Source: Microbacterium allomyrinae
GTDB taxonomy: Bacteria > Actinomycetota > Actinomycetes > Actinomycetales > Microbacteriaceae
Direction of reading: 5' to 3'
Assembly (NCBI RefSeq): GCF_020682705.1
Contig: NZ_JAGTTN010000001.1
Span: 124,001-188,000, forward strand
DNA length: 64,000 nucleotides
Shown here: positions 24,891-33,247 of the stretch, piece by piece
How the letters are laid out: each line of letters begins with the position of its first letter
Position numbering within the stretch: position 1 is the stretch's first letter
Notes under the pieces: generated by a model
Database searches by the model: none
What the model was told of the DNA's origin: nothing
Seen by the model: the letters and a program-made list of their open reading frames with translations, nothing else
Position numbers and translations under genes: made by a program

Positions 24891-25666
24891 CAGACCACCG
24901 CCGTCATTCCGCCGTCGACGTAGATCGTCTGGCCGTTCACGAAGTCGCTCGCCGAGCTCGCGAGGAACACCAGTGCACCCACGAGATCCTTCGTGTCGCC
25001 CCAGCGCCCCGCCGGTGTGCGCCCGCGCACCCAGGCCGAGAACTGCTCGTCGTTCACGAGCGGCTGGGTCAGCTCGGTCGCGAAGTACCCGGGCGCGACG
25101 GCATTGGCCTGGATGCCGTGCGGTGCGAGATCGGCGCACAGTCCTTTCGTAAGCATCACGATCGCGCCCTTCGTCGCCGCGTACGGCGCGATGCCGGGGC
25201 GCGCCAGCTGTGACTGCACGCTTCCGATCTGCACGATCTTGCCGCTGCCGCGCGCCACCATCCCCCGCGAGACCCGGCGCGACAGGTAGAACGCGCTCGA
25301 GAGGTTCGTGCGTACGATGTCGTCCCAGTCCTCGTCCGAGAACTCGGTGATCGGCGCGCGGCGCTGGATGCCGGCGTTGTTCACCAGAATGTCGACGACG
25401 CCGTGCGAGGCCTCGATCGCCGTGACTCCCGCATCCACGGCAGCGGGATCGGTCACATCGAACACCGCGCTGAAGACAGGGCGAGCGGATACCGCGGCGA
25501 TCTCCTCAGCGGTGCGCGCCGCCTTCGCGGCATCGCGGCCGTGCACGATCACCGTGGCGCCGGCGTGTGCGAGCCCTTCGGCGAGGGTGCGGCCGATGCC
25601 CTGGCTGGAGCCGGTCACGAGCGCCGTCCGACCGGTGAGGTCGAACGCCGCCGTGCCCGTCACCAT
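24890..25666 (-). CDS. Short-chain dehydrogenase, gluconate 5-dehydrogenase-like
   Basis: A 258-residue classical SDR. The cofactor motif is TGSSQGIG (residues about 18-25), NNAG follows, and the catalytic set is Ser in QIGSVQSQLARPG with Tyr and Lys in YAATKGA. FDLTGRTALVTG and the VNDEQFSAWVRGRTPAGRWGDTKDL segment fit gluconate 5-dehydrogenase (IdnO) and related keto-acid reductases. It overlaps the transporter gene start region by 7 nt. It probably reduces 5-ketogluconate to gluconate or a similar pair. Confidence 0.88.
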   Translation of the reverse strand: MVTGTAAFDLTGRTALVTGSSQGIGRTLAEGLAHAGATVIVHGRDAAKAARTAEEIAAVSARPVFSAVFDVTDPAAVDAGVTAIEASHGVVDILVNNAGIQRRAPITEFSDEDWDDIVRTNLSSAFYLSRRVSRGMVARGSGKIVQIGSVQSQLARPGIAPYAATKGAIVMLTKGLCADLAPHGIQANAVAPGYFATELTQPLVNDEQFSAWVRGRTPAGRWGDTKDLVGALVFLASSASDFVNGQTIYVDGGMTAVV

Positions 25667-27075
25667 CCGACGGTCCGGATCGTGACGGTCGTCGCGCTGA
25701 CGTCGTCGCCGACCTCGTCGCGCGACACCTTCACGGCGTCGTCGAGGCGGGTGAGGTCGCGGCGCAGCGTCTCGGGCACGAGGAACGTCGATGCCGTGGT
25801 GATGAGGGCGAGCGTCGCCATGTAGATGGCAAGGAGCAGCCAGTTGCCGCCGCTCACCGCGATGATGTAGGCACCGAGGACACCGGCCAGACCACCGGCG
25901 AGGACGGCGGACAGCTCACGCGCCATCGCGACGCCGAGGTAGCGGTGACGATTGCCGAACAGCTCGGGGAGCATGGCGCACTGCGGTCCGAGCATCGAGT
26001 TGACGGCGATGCCGATGCCGATGCCGATGACGGCGATGGAGACGACGTAGTTGCCGAGCGAGAGCAGCCACCATGCGGGGAACGCGTAGACGAGCATGAA
26101 GACCGCACCGAAGCGGTACACGGTGCGACGTCCGAAGCGATCCGAGATCGCCCCTGTGATCGGCACCGAGAAGATGCCGATGAGCGAGCCGAGCGTGACG
26201 CCCCACGTGAGCAGGCTGCGGTCGGCCTCCTGCCCGACCACCGAGACGAAGAACGCCAGGGCGAGGGTGTTGAACATGTACGAGCCGCCGTTCTCGGCCA
26301 TGCGCAGGCCGATTCCGACGACGACGCCCGGAAGGCCGCGCGTGAAGATCTCGCGGATCGGGTGCTCGGCGATCTGGTCGTGCTTCTCGAGTTCGATGAA
26401 GGTCGGGGTCTCGCGCAGCCGCACCCGGATGAACAGCGCGACCAGGATCAGGAAGAACGAGGCGAGGAACGGCACGCGCCAGCCCCACGACAGCAGCGCC
26501 TCTTCGGGCAGCAGCGTGATCAGGCTGAACACGATCGCGGCCAGGAGCGTGCCGGCCTGGATGCCGATGAAGGGCAGCGCCGAGAAGAATCCGCGGCGAC
26601 GCACGGGAGCGTACTCGGCCATCAGCACCGTCGCGCCCGCCTGCTCGGCACCGGCGCCGAAGCCCTGCAGCAGCCGCATCGTGACCAGCAGGACCGGAGC
26701 CCAGATGCCGATCGCCTCGTAGGTGGGGAGCAGGCCGATCGCCGTGGACGCGCCACCCATCAGCAGGATCGTGATGACGAGCACCCACTTGCGGCCGAGC
26801 CGGTCGCCCAGCACACCGAAGAAGAGCCCGCCGAACGGACGAGCGAGGAAGCCGACGCCGTAGGTGGCGAACGCGGCGACGGTCGCCATCGCCGGGTCCT
26901 CCTGCGAGAAGAACAGCACGTTGAAGATCAGGGCCGTCGACAGGCCGTACAGGGCGAAGTCGAAGTACTCGAGCGCGCTGCCGACACTGGACGCGAGAGT
27001 GGCGCGACGCAGATTCGCGGCGTACTCCGGGTCGGCGGTCGGGTCCGCGGCCTGCTCTGTGGTCGGGGTGCTCAT
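25660..27075 (-). CDS. MFS metabolite:H+ symporter (MHS family)
   Basis: A 471-residue major-facilitator transporter with 12 predicted helices. MHS-type signatures include SSVGSALEYFDFALYG near the N-terminus, the loop GDRLGRKWVLV between TM2 and TM3, GFGAGAEQAGATVLMAEYAP in TM4/5, and SDRFGRRTVYRFGA. Members import dicarboxylates, shikimate or other organic acids. As the first gene after an IclR operator it is the likely uptake system for this operon. ATG 27075 has an AAGGAG element upstream. Confidence 0.9.
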   Translation of the reverse strand: MSTPTTEQAADPTADPEYAANLRRATLASSVGSALEYFDFALYGLSTALIFNVLFFSQEDPAMATVAAFATYGVGFLARPFGGLFFGVLGDRLGRKWVLVITILLMGGASTAIGLLPTYEAIGIWAPVLLVTMRLLQGFGAGAEQAGATVLMAEYAPVRRRGFFSALPFIGIQAGTLLAAIVFSLITLLPEEALLSWGWRVPFLASFFLILVALFIRVRLRETPTFIELEKHDQIAEHPIREIFTRGLPGVVVGIGLRMAENGGSYMFNTLALAFFVSVVGQEADRSLLTWGVTLGSLIGIFSVPITGAISDRFGRRTVYRFGAVFMLVYAFPAWWLLSLGNYVVSIAVIGIGIGIAVNSMLGPQCAMLPELFGNRHRYLGVAMARELSAVLAGGLAGVLGAYIIAVSGGNWLLLAIYMATLALITTASTFLVPETLRRDLTRLDDAVKVSRDEVGDDVSATTVTIRTVGW

Positions 27076-27116
27076 GCCATCTCCTTCGATCGGCTTACCG
27101 TGTGGCGACCCCCAGA

Positions 27117-27152
27117 GTACCAACCCGTTGTACTGAGTTCAACCTGTTGAAC
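27117..27152. promoter_or_regulatory. Candidate IclR operator before the transporter operon
   Basis: GTTCAACCTGTTGAAC (27137-27152) is a palindrome with GTTCAA/TTGAAC arms. A weaker dyad, GTACCAAC-CC-GTTGTAC (27117-27133), stands next to it. The same 16-mer recurs at 29176. It sits between the IclR gene end and the transporter start, 62 nt before the ATG. Confidence 0.7.
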
Positions 27153-27197
27153 ACATTTCTTTCGCGCAAGGTTCCCGTGCGATGCGCGATCACCGGC

Positions 27198-28004
27198 TCA
27201 TCTGGTTCGGGGACCGCGCTTAGCGGCGTCGCTGAACGGATTCGTGAGCTGCGCCGCGGCCTCCTTCAAGGCCGTCGCCACTCGCTCGATGCGCGCGGTC
27301 TCGGTGCCCGCCGCGGCCATGCCGACCCCCAGTGCGAGCTGCGGGTCACCAGGGGCCCACGGCTCGAGCGGAACCGCGACGCCGACGATGCCCGGATAGG
27401 ACTCCTCGGAGTCCAGAGCCCATCCGCGCTCGCGCGCGTCCGCGAGACGTTCCAGCAGCGACGACAGGTCGGTCGGCGAGTTGTCGGTGAGCTTCGGGAA
27501 CGGCACCCGATCGGCCAGCAGCTCGCCCACTCGCGCGTCGTCGTAGGCCATCAGGAGCGCACGGCCCGTGGCTGACAGCGCCGCCGGCAGCCGGGAGCCG
27601 AGCGGCGTGCCCAGGCGCACGCGCGCGTTGCCCTCGTGGCGGGCGAGATACAACGCATCGGCGCCGTCGAGCATCGCGACCTGCACGAGCTCGTGACGCA
27701 GCACCGGAGATGCGTCGCAGACCGCGTAGAACTCACGCACCTGCTGGAACTGCGCCGCGTATGCGCCGCCCAGCTCGGCCGTGCGGCGTCCCAGCCGGTA
27801 CCCCTGCGCGACGCGCTCGACCATGTCGGCCGCCTCGAGCGCGAGGCACAGGTTCGCCGTCGAGGACTTCGCCAGACTCAGCCCCCCGGCGAGCTCGGTG
27901 AGCGTCATCGTCCCGCGCTGGGCCAGAAGATCGAGCAGACGGATGCTCCGCGTCACGGCCGGCGCGGGATCTCGCCCGGTGCGGTCGTCCTGGTCCTCGG
28001 TCAT
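27198..28004 (-). CDS. IclR-family transcriptional regulator
   Basis: A 268-residue regulator with an N-terminal winged helix (about residues 17-75, RSIRLLDLLAQRGTMTLTEL and GLSLAKSSTANLCLALEAADMVERV) and a C-terminal effector domain (from about 90) with AALSATGRALLMAY and PGIVGVAVPLEPW. The second ATG at 28004 is preferred over 28010 because the AGGAAGG site is then 7 nt away. IclR proteins repress or activate sugar-acid and aromatic pathways; the repeated palindromes nearby are plausible binding sites. Confidence 0.9.
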   Translation of the reverse strand: MTEDQDDRTGRDPAPAVTRSIRLLDLLAQRGTMTLTELAGGLSLAKSSTANLCLALEAADMVERVAQGYRLGRRTAELGGAYAAQFQQVREFYAVCDASPVLRHELVQVAMLDGADALYLARHEGNARVRLGTPLGSRLPAALSATGRALLMAYDDARVGELLADRVPFPKLTDNSPTDLSSLLERLADARERGWALDSEESYPGIVGVAVPLEPWAPGDPQLALGVGMAAAGTETARIERVATALKEAAAQLTNPFSDAAKRGPRTR

Positions 28005-28037
28005 CGGCATCCCTTCCTCGGGAGGCGCGCCTCCCCG

Positions 28038-29114
28038 TCAGTAGAACTCGACCGTATCGACCACGGAGTGCAGCGCGCGACCGTCAAGGAACCGTGTCGC
28101 GTCGGCGGCGAACCGTCGGGCGATGCGCTCCTCCTCCTTCTCGCTGAGCGCAGCCGTGTGCGGACTGACCAGCACACGCGGATGCGCCCACAGCGGCGAG
28201 GACGCCGGCAACGGCTCGACCTCGAACACGTCGAGGGCGGCGAACGACACACGGCCATCGTCGAGGGCCCCGAGGAGCGCGGCCTCGTCGACCACGGTGC
28301 CGCGCCCGACGCTCGCGATGATCGCGCCCGGTCTGATCGCGGCGAAGACCTTCTCGCCTACCAGGTGGTGGGTCTGCGCCGTGCCCGGCAGCGTGACGAC
28401 GATCGCGTCCACCTCGGCGACGACTCTCTCGAGCTCGTCGAGCGGGACGAGCCGCTCCACGCCCTCGACCGGCTCACCCGATCGCGACGTGCCCCAGACC
28501 CGCGCGCCGAGGGCGGCGAAGCGGCGCGCGCACGCCGAGCCGATGCCGCCGAGCCCCACCACCAATACGGTCATCTCGTCGATCTGGCGCATCTCCCAGC
28601 GCTCCGGCCAGACGCCTTCGCGCTGGTCCGCCTGCAGGCGCGGCAGATCCTTGGCGCCCGCGAGGACGCCGAAGACCGCGAACTCGGCGAGAGTGCCGCC
28701 GTGTACGCCCGCGCTCGTCGTGAAGAGGATGCGGTCGAGATCCGGGCGCTCCAGACCCGCGGCCTTGACCTGGCTTCCGCCGCCGGCGGCGGTCGTCATC
28801 ACCCAGCGCAGCCCCGGGTTGGCGGCCACCGTTCGCGCGAGGGCGCCCGCGTCGACGTCGGGGATGCCGAAGAGCGCATCCGCCGAGTCGACGAGGGCGT
28901 CGAACGACGCCTGCTCGGCGGGCGTGCGCACGTGCTCCGGGTCGCCCGACCAGTCGGCGGGTCCGCGCATCGGGTGCACGAGGGTATGGTCGCGTACGAG
29001 ATCGATACGCGGTTCCAGGTCTTCGATCAGTCGGCACAGCTCTTCGGCGAGCGGTACGGCCACGACGACGCGGAGCGCGGCATCCGAATCGGTCGTCCTC
29101 TGTAGGTCGGTCAT
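28038..29114 (-). CDS. D-2-hydroxyacid dehydrogenase
   Basis: A 358-residue NAD-dependent reductase of the D-isomer 2-hydroxyacid dehydrogenase family. The Rossmann motif is VLVVGLGGIGSACARRFAALGA; catalytic Arg is in SVGRGTVVDEAAL, Glu in DVFEVEPLPASSPLW, and His in VSPHTAA. GGAAGGGA is present upstream of ATG 29114. Glyoxylate/hydroxypyruvate-type reduction is plausible. The gene leads the IclR-linked cluster and shares the divergent control region with the beta-hydroxyacid dehydrogenase gene. Confidence 0.88.
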   Translation of the reverse strand: MTDLQRTTDSDAALRVVVAVPLAEELCRLIEDLEPRIDLVRDHTLVHPMRGPADWSGDPEHVRTPAEQASFDALVDSADALFGIPDVDAGALARTVAANPGLRWVMTTAAGGGSQVKAAGLERPDLDRILFTTSAGVHGGTLAEFAVFGVLAGAKDLPRLQADQREGVWPERWEMRQIDEMTVLVVGLGGIGSACARRFAALGARVWGTSRSGEPVEGVERLVPLDELERVVAEVDAIVVTLPGTAQTHHLVGEKVFAAIRPGAIIASVGRGTVVDEAALLGALDDGRVSFAALDVFEVEPLPASSPLWAHPRVLVSPHTAALSEKEEERIARRFAADATRFLDGRALHSVVDTVEFY

Positions 29115-29175
29115 CCGGGGTCCCTTCCTCGGGTCGGCGGCACCGGCGACGGCGCCATCACCGAGTCTAGCGCGA

Positions 29176-29210
29176 GTTCAACCTGTTGAACATAGTTCGA
29201 CTGGTTGAAT
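29176..29210. promoter_or_regulatory. Second candidate IclR operator, divergent region
   Basis: The exact GTTCAACCTGTTGAAC (29176-29191) is followed after 3 nt by an imperfect copy, GTTCGACTGGTTGAAT (29195-29210). They lie between two divergent dehydrogenase genes, so one protein could control both directions and, through the copy at 27137, the transporter operon. Confidence 0.72.
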
Positions 29211-29216
29211 CTGCGG

Positions 29217-29222
29217 TAACCT
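29217..29222 (+). promoter_or_regulatory. -10 element of the beta-hydroxyacid dehydrogenase gene
   Basis: TAACCT ends 6 nt before ATG 29229, directly after the operator pair; no Shine-Dalgarno is present, so the mRNA is probably leaderless and repressible. Confidence 0.4.
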
Positions 29223-29228
29223 CCTGGC

Positions 29229-30158
29229 ATGAGCATCATCGACGATGACGACACGACCATCGATCCCGCCCGTTCGCTCGGCTGCATCGGACTCGGCGCC
29301 ATGGGCGAGCCCATGGCGAAGAGGCTCCTCGCCGCGCACGGCAGCCTCGTGATCACCGGCCGCCGGCGCCGGCCCGCGCTCGAAGCCGCCGGCGCGACCT
29401 GGGTCGCGAACCCGCGCGAGCTCGCCGCGCACGCCGATGCGGTGCTCGTGATGCTTCCCGACCTTCCCGAGCTCGAAGAGCTGCTGCATGGACCGGACGG
29501 GCTGCTGGCCGGAGGAGGCGACCTGCTCGTCATGATCGGCTCGACCTCGTCCGCCACGGCGGTGCGCGAGCTGGCCGACCGCCTGCACACCGAGACCGCG
29601 GGACGGGTACGCGTCGTCGATTGCCCGGTGTCGGGCGGAGTCGACGGCGCGATGGCGGGCACGCTGTCGATCATGCTCGGCGGAGACCCCGACGACACCG
29701 CGCGGGCGGCAGCGATTCTCGAGCCCTGCGGCACGCCGGTGCAGCTGGGGCCGCTGGGCGCGGGTGAGGTCGCGAAGGCGTGCAACCAGCTCGTCGTCGC
29801 CGCGACCATCCTGGCGCTCGGCGAAGCCACCGTGCTGGCCGAGCGATCCGGGATCGACCCGCGCGCGCTCTGGGATCTGCTCGGCGGTGGCTACGCGGGC
29901 TCGAACCTGCTGGCCAGCCGCAAGGAGAAGCTCGTCACCGGAGACGACGCCCCCAGCGGCATCGCCCGCTACATGCTCAAGGACCTGCGCTTCGCCGCCG
30001 ACGTGGCGGCGGCGACCGGCACGCATCCGGCTCTGCTTCCCGCGCTGCGCGAGGCCTTCGACGAGATCGTCGACGCCGGGCTCGGCGACCGCGACATCGC
30101 GGTGACCCGACGGTTCATCGCCGAGCGCGCCGCGTCCGACCCGCAGGCCGCGACGTGA
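29229..30158 (+). CDS. NAD(P)-dependent beta-hydroxyacid dehydrogenase (HIBADH-like)
   Basis: A 309-residue enzyme of the 3-hydroxyisobutyrate/tartronate-semialdehyde reductase group. The cofactor motif is LGCIGLGAMGEPMAKRLLA (about residues 17-35), then DCPVSGGVDGAMAGTLSIM and the catalytic lysine in GAGEVAKACNQLVVAAT. A tartronate semialdehyde or 2-hydroxy-3-oxoacid substrate would fit the sugar-acid setting. It is divergent from the D-2-hydroxyacid dehydrogenase and upstream of gnd. Confidence 0.86.
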   Translation: MSIIDDDDTTIDPARSLGCIGLGAMGEPMAKRLLAAHGSLVITGRRRRPALEAAGATWVANPRELAAHADAVLVMLPDLPELEELLHGPDGLLAGGGDLLVMIGSTSSATAVRELADRLHTETAGRVRVVDCPVSGGVDGAMAGTLSIMLGGDPDDTARAAAILEPCGTPVQLGPLGAGEVAKACNQLVVAATILALGEATVLAERSGIDPRALWDLLGGGYAGSNLLASRKEKLVTGDDAPSGIARYMLKDLRFAADVAAATGTHPALLPALREAFDEIVDAGLGDRDIAVTRRFIAERAASDPQAAT

Positions 30159-30285
30159 CCGTTGCCCGACTAGGCTCGTTGCGTCAGCCTCGAGCCGCGA
30201 CGCGCCCTCTCCCCATTGACCGCGCCCCGCGCGGACGTCTCCTCACACCGGCGCACCGCGCACCGTGAGCACACGGCCACGCTGT

Positions 30286-30313
30286 GTAACACGCGCAGGC
30301 CAGACTCTAGGCT
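30286..30313 (+). promoter_or_regulatory. Promoter of gnd
   Basis: TGTAAC (30286-30291) and TAGGCT (30308-30313) with 16 nt between them precede gnd by 27 nt. This leaves room for the AGGAG ribosome site. Confidence 0.45.
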
Positions 30314-30340
30314 GAAGAACGAACGACGACAGGAGCTCGA

Positions 30341-31789
30341 GTGACCGAGGCAGTAGCGAACATCGGCGTGGTCGGTCTTGCGGTGATGGGGTCCAACCTC
30401 GCCCGCAACCTGGCCAGCCGCGAAGGAAACACGGTGGCGATCTACAATCGCAGCCGCTCCAAGACCGACGAATTGGTCGAGAACCACCCCGAGGCGGGAT
30501 TCGTGCCCGCGTTCGCGTACGAAGAATTCGCGGCGTCGCTGGCGAAGCCGCGCACCGCGATCATCATGGTCAAGGCCGGCGCGGGAACGGACGCCGTCAT
30601 CGACGCGCTCGTCGAGGTCTTCGAGCCCGGTGACATCATCGTCGACGGCGGCAATGCCCTGTTCACCGACACCATCCGCCGCGAGAAGGCCGTCCGCGAG
30701 ACCGGCATCAACTTCGTCGGCGCCGGTATCTCCGGCGGCGAAGAGGGCGCACTGCTCGGACCCTCGATCATGCCCGGCGGATCCGACGAGTCGTGGGTCA
30801 CGCTCGGCCCGATCCTCAAGTCCATCGCCGCAGTCGCCGAGGGCGAGCCGTGCGTCACGCACGTCGGCCACGACGGCGCCGGCCACTTCGTCAAGATGGT
30901 GCACAACGGCATCGAGTACGCCGACATGCAGCTCATCGCCGAGGCATACGACCTCATCCGCCGCGGCACCGGCAAGACCCCCGCCGAGATCGCCGACGTG
31001 TTCGCCGAGTGGAACACCGGCGAGCTCGAGTCGTACCTGATCGAAATCACCGCCGAGGTGCTGCGCCAGGTCGACGCCTCCACCGGCAAGCCCCTCGTCG
31101 ACGTGATCCTCGACCAGGCCGGCGCCAAGGGCACCGGCGCCTGGACCGTGCAGACCGCGCTCTCGCTCGGCGTGCCGGTGTCGGGCATCGCCGAGGCCAC
31201 GTTCGCCCGTTCGCTGTCGAGCCACCCCGAGCAGCGCGCCGTGTCGGGCGACCTGCCCGGTCCCGAGGAGGGCCTCGAGGTCGAGGACGTCGATGCCTTC
31301 ATCGAGGACGTCCGCCTCGCGCTGTACGCGTCGAAGATCGTCGCCTACAGCCAGGGCTTCGACGAGATCCGCGCGGGTGCAGCCGAGTACGACTGGAACA
31401 TCGACCTCGGCGCCGTGTCGAAGATCTGGCGTGCCGGCTGCATCATCCGCGCGCAGTTCCTGAACCGCATCGCCGACGCGTACGCCGAGGCCCCCGAGCT
31501 TCCCGTGCTGCTCGCCGCCCCGTACTTCGTCGAGGCGCTCGGCCGCGCGCAGGGCTCGTGGCGCCGCATCGTCTCGACGGCCTCGGCCGCCGGCATCCCG
31601 GCCCCGGCGTTCTCGTCGTCACTGTCGTACTACGACGGACTGCGCGCCGAGCGCCTGCCCGCGGCCCTCGTCCAGGGTCAGCGCGACTTCTTCGGCGCGC
31701 ACACGTACAAGCGCATCGACAAGCCGGGCACGTTCCACACGCTGTGGTCGGGCGACCGCACCGAGATCGAGGCCGAAGACACCCACTGA
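30341..31789 (+). CDS. gnd: 6-phosphogluconate dehydrogenase, decarboxylating
   Basis: A 482-residue enzyme that oxidises 6-phosphogluconate to ribulose 5-phosphate with NADP. The cofactor motif is GVVGLAVMGSNLARNLASR, followed by the NADP-type NRSRSKTDEL. ISGGEEGALLGPSIMPGG and HVGHDGAGHFVKMVHNGIEYADMQ hold the substrate and catalytic Lys/Glu residues. GTG 30341 has an AGGAG site at 30331-30335. The length matches long-chain Gnd. It completes the path from gluconokinase into pentose phosphates, though it has its own promoter. Confidence 0.97.
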   Translation: MTEAVANIGVVGLAVMGSNLARNLASREGNTVAIYNRSRSKTDELVENHPEAGFVPAFAYEEFAASLAKPRTAIIMVKAGAGTDAVIDALVEVFEPGDIIVDGGNALFTDTIRREKAVRETGINFVGAGISGGEEGALLGPSIMPGGSDESWVTLGPILKSIAAVAEGEPCVTHVGHDGAGHFVKMVHNGIEYADMQLIAEAYDLIRRGTGKTPAEIADVFAEWNTGELESYLIEITAEVLRQVDASTGKPLVDVILDQAGAKGTGAWTVQTALSLGVPVSGIAEATFARSLSSHPEQRAVSGDLPGPEEGLEVEDVDAFIEDVRLALYASKIVAYSQGFDEIRAGAAEYDWNIDLGAVSKIWRAGCIIRAQFLNRIADAYAEAPELPVLLAAPYFVEALGRAQGSWRRIVSTASAAGIPAPAFSSSLSYYDGLRAERLPAALVQGQRDFFGAHTYKRIDKPGTFHTLWSGDRTEIEAEDTH

Positions 31790-31807
31790 CGCCTTCGGCG
31801 CCGCTCT

Positions 31808-31847
31808 GACAGAAGCGGGGACTCCTCACGGGGTCCCCGCTTCTGTC
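31808..31847. terminator. Hairpin terminator after gnd
   Basis: Perfect 15-bp arms (31808-31822 and 31833-31847) around a 10-nt loop, between the convergent gnd and FAD-oxidase genes. It can act on either strand. Confidence 0.85.
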
Positions 31848-31864
31848 GCGTCAGGCCATCCGCG

Positions 31865-33190
31865 TCACGCGGGAGTCACGTTGTGGTTGCGGCAGAAGAC
31901 GTTGCCCGGGTCCCACTCGCGCTTGACGGCCGCCAGCCGGGTCAGCGTCGCCGGCGGGTACATGCGCGCCACCCAGCCGCTGTCGGTCGACATGGTGAAG
32001 TTCCCGTAGACGCCGCCACCGCGCGACTCGATGGCGTCCCACGCGGCAACCACCTCTGCACGCCGGGCGTCGTCGAGCATGCCCGGGATGTCGAATGCGC
32101 CGGCCATCGCGAACCATGTCGCATCGCGCGCCGGAAACGCGGTCGCCTCCTGCGCGACGTCGCCGTACGCGCCGCCGAGCGACCGCAGGAACGCGACCGA
32201 CGCCGGGTTCTGTTCGCGGAACGTCACGATGCGTTCGATCGACTCGTCGTCGAGCTCGCGCAGCAGCGTGTTGCCGCCCACGAACCCCGGCATCGGGTTG
32301 TCGGGATCGAACTCGGGCGTCTCCAGGAGGATGTCGGGGTATGCCCGCACCCCGAACTCGCGCTCGGTCACGCCGGGCGCCGCGAGCAGCGGAGCGAGGG
32401 CCGCACGAGCGGCAGCCTCGTCGGTGCCCAGCCACACCGCGGTGATCGACGCACCGGCCGGTGCGCTCGGATCCATCGCGGGGACGTCCATATACGTGAC
32501 GGTGAGCTCGCGCGGTGCGTCGACCAGGACGTCTCGCAGCACCGTGAGCACGGGCCGCGCGTCGCCCTCGATTCCGAGGATCGCCGCCACGACGCCGTCG
32601 AGCGGGTGTGCGCGGAAGTCGAACCGCGTCACGACGCCGAAATTGCCGCCGCCTCCGCGCAGCGCCCACAGCAGCTCGGGATGCGCCGCCGCGGTCACCT
32701 CGACCACGTCGCCGCGCGCGGTCACGAGCTGCGCCCCGACCAGCTGATCGGAGGCAAGGCCCCACGCTCGCACCATCCAGCCGATGCCGCCGCCGAGGGT
32801 GAGCCCGCCGACTCCGACCGACGCCGTGTCGCCGGAGCTGATGCCGAGACGATGATCGGCGAGTGCGCGGGCGACGTCGCCCCAGCGCGCACCACCCCCG
32901 ATGCTCACCAGCGTCCCGTCGACCGAGAGGTCGTCGAGGGCGGAGATGTCGATCGTGATTCCCCCCGGCACCTGCCCCCACGCGCTGTGCCCGCCGCCGC
33001 GGACCATGACATCGAGGCGTTCGGCGACCGCATAGCGCAGTGCGCCGCGCACGTCGTCGACCGAGGAGGCACGGATCACGGCGGCGGGCTCGCCGATGCC
33101 CGAGTGGAAGCGGCGGGCGTCGTCCCATTGCGGGTCGCCCGGACGGATGACGGTGCCGGCGATGCCGGCGTTGAGCTCGTCGAGAGTCAT
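31865..33190 (-). CDS. FAD-linked (BBE-like) oxidoreductase
   Basis: A 441-residue flavoprotein. The FAD-binding PCMH domain (about 25-200) has VRGGGHSAWGQVPGG, where the histidine is the usual covalent FAD site, and GGGIGWMVRAWGLASDQLVGA. The BBE domain ends in PGNVFCRNHNV. Such enzymes oxidise sugars, alkaloids or polyketides. ATG 33190 is the first start after the divergent gene promoter. The substrate is not indicated and the neighbours give no pathway. Confidence 0.88.
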   Translation of the reverse strand: MTLDELNAGIAGTVIRPGDPQWDDARRFHSGIGEPAAVIRASSVDDVRGALRYAVAERLDVMVRGGGHSAWGQVPGGITIDISALDDLSVDGTLVSIGGGARWGDVARALADHRLGISSGDTASVGVGGLTLGGGIGWMVRAWGLASDQLVGAQLVTARGDVVEVTAAAHPELLWALRGGGGNFGVVTRFDFRAHPLDGVVAAILGIEGDARPVLTVLRDVLVDAPRELTVTYMDVPAMDPSAPAGASITAVWLGTDEAAARAALAPLLAAPGVTEREFGVRAYPDILLETPEFDPDNPMPGFVGGNTLLRELDDESIERIVTFREQNPASVAFLRSLGGAYGDVAQEATAFPARDATWFAMAGAFDIPGMLDDARRAEVVAAWDAIESRGGGVYGNFTMSTDSGWVARMYPPATLTRLAAVKREWDPGNVFCRNHNVTPA

Positions 33191-33234
33191 GCGCGACACG
33201 ATAGACCTCCGTACCGACACCACAACAGCGCGCG

Positions 33235-33240
33235 TAGGCT
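33235..33240 (+). promoter_or_regulatory. -10 element of the NAD-epimerase-like gene
   Basis: TAGGCT ends 7 nt before GTG 33248, another leaderless-type start. Confidence 0.45.
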
Positions 33241-33247
33241 CGAAGCC

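Noticed and set aside
31883..33247. Plus-strand extension ahead of the NAD-epimerase gene
   Set aside because: It is antisense to the FAD oxidoreductase; the real epimerase starts at GTG 33248 after a promoter element.
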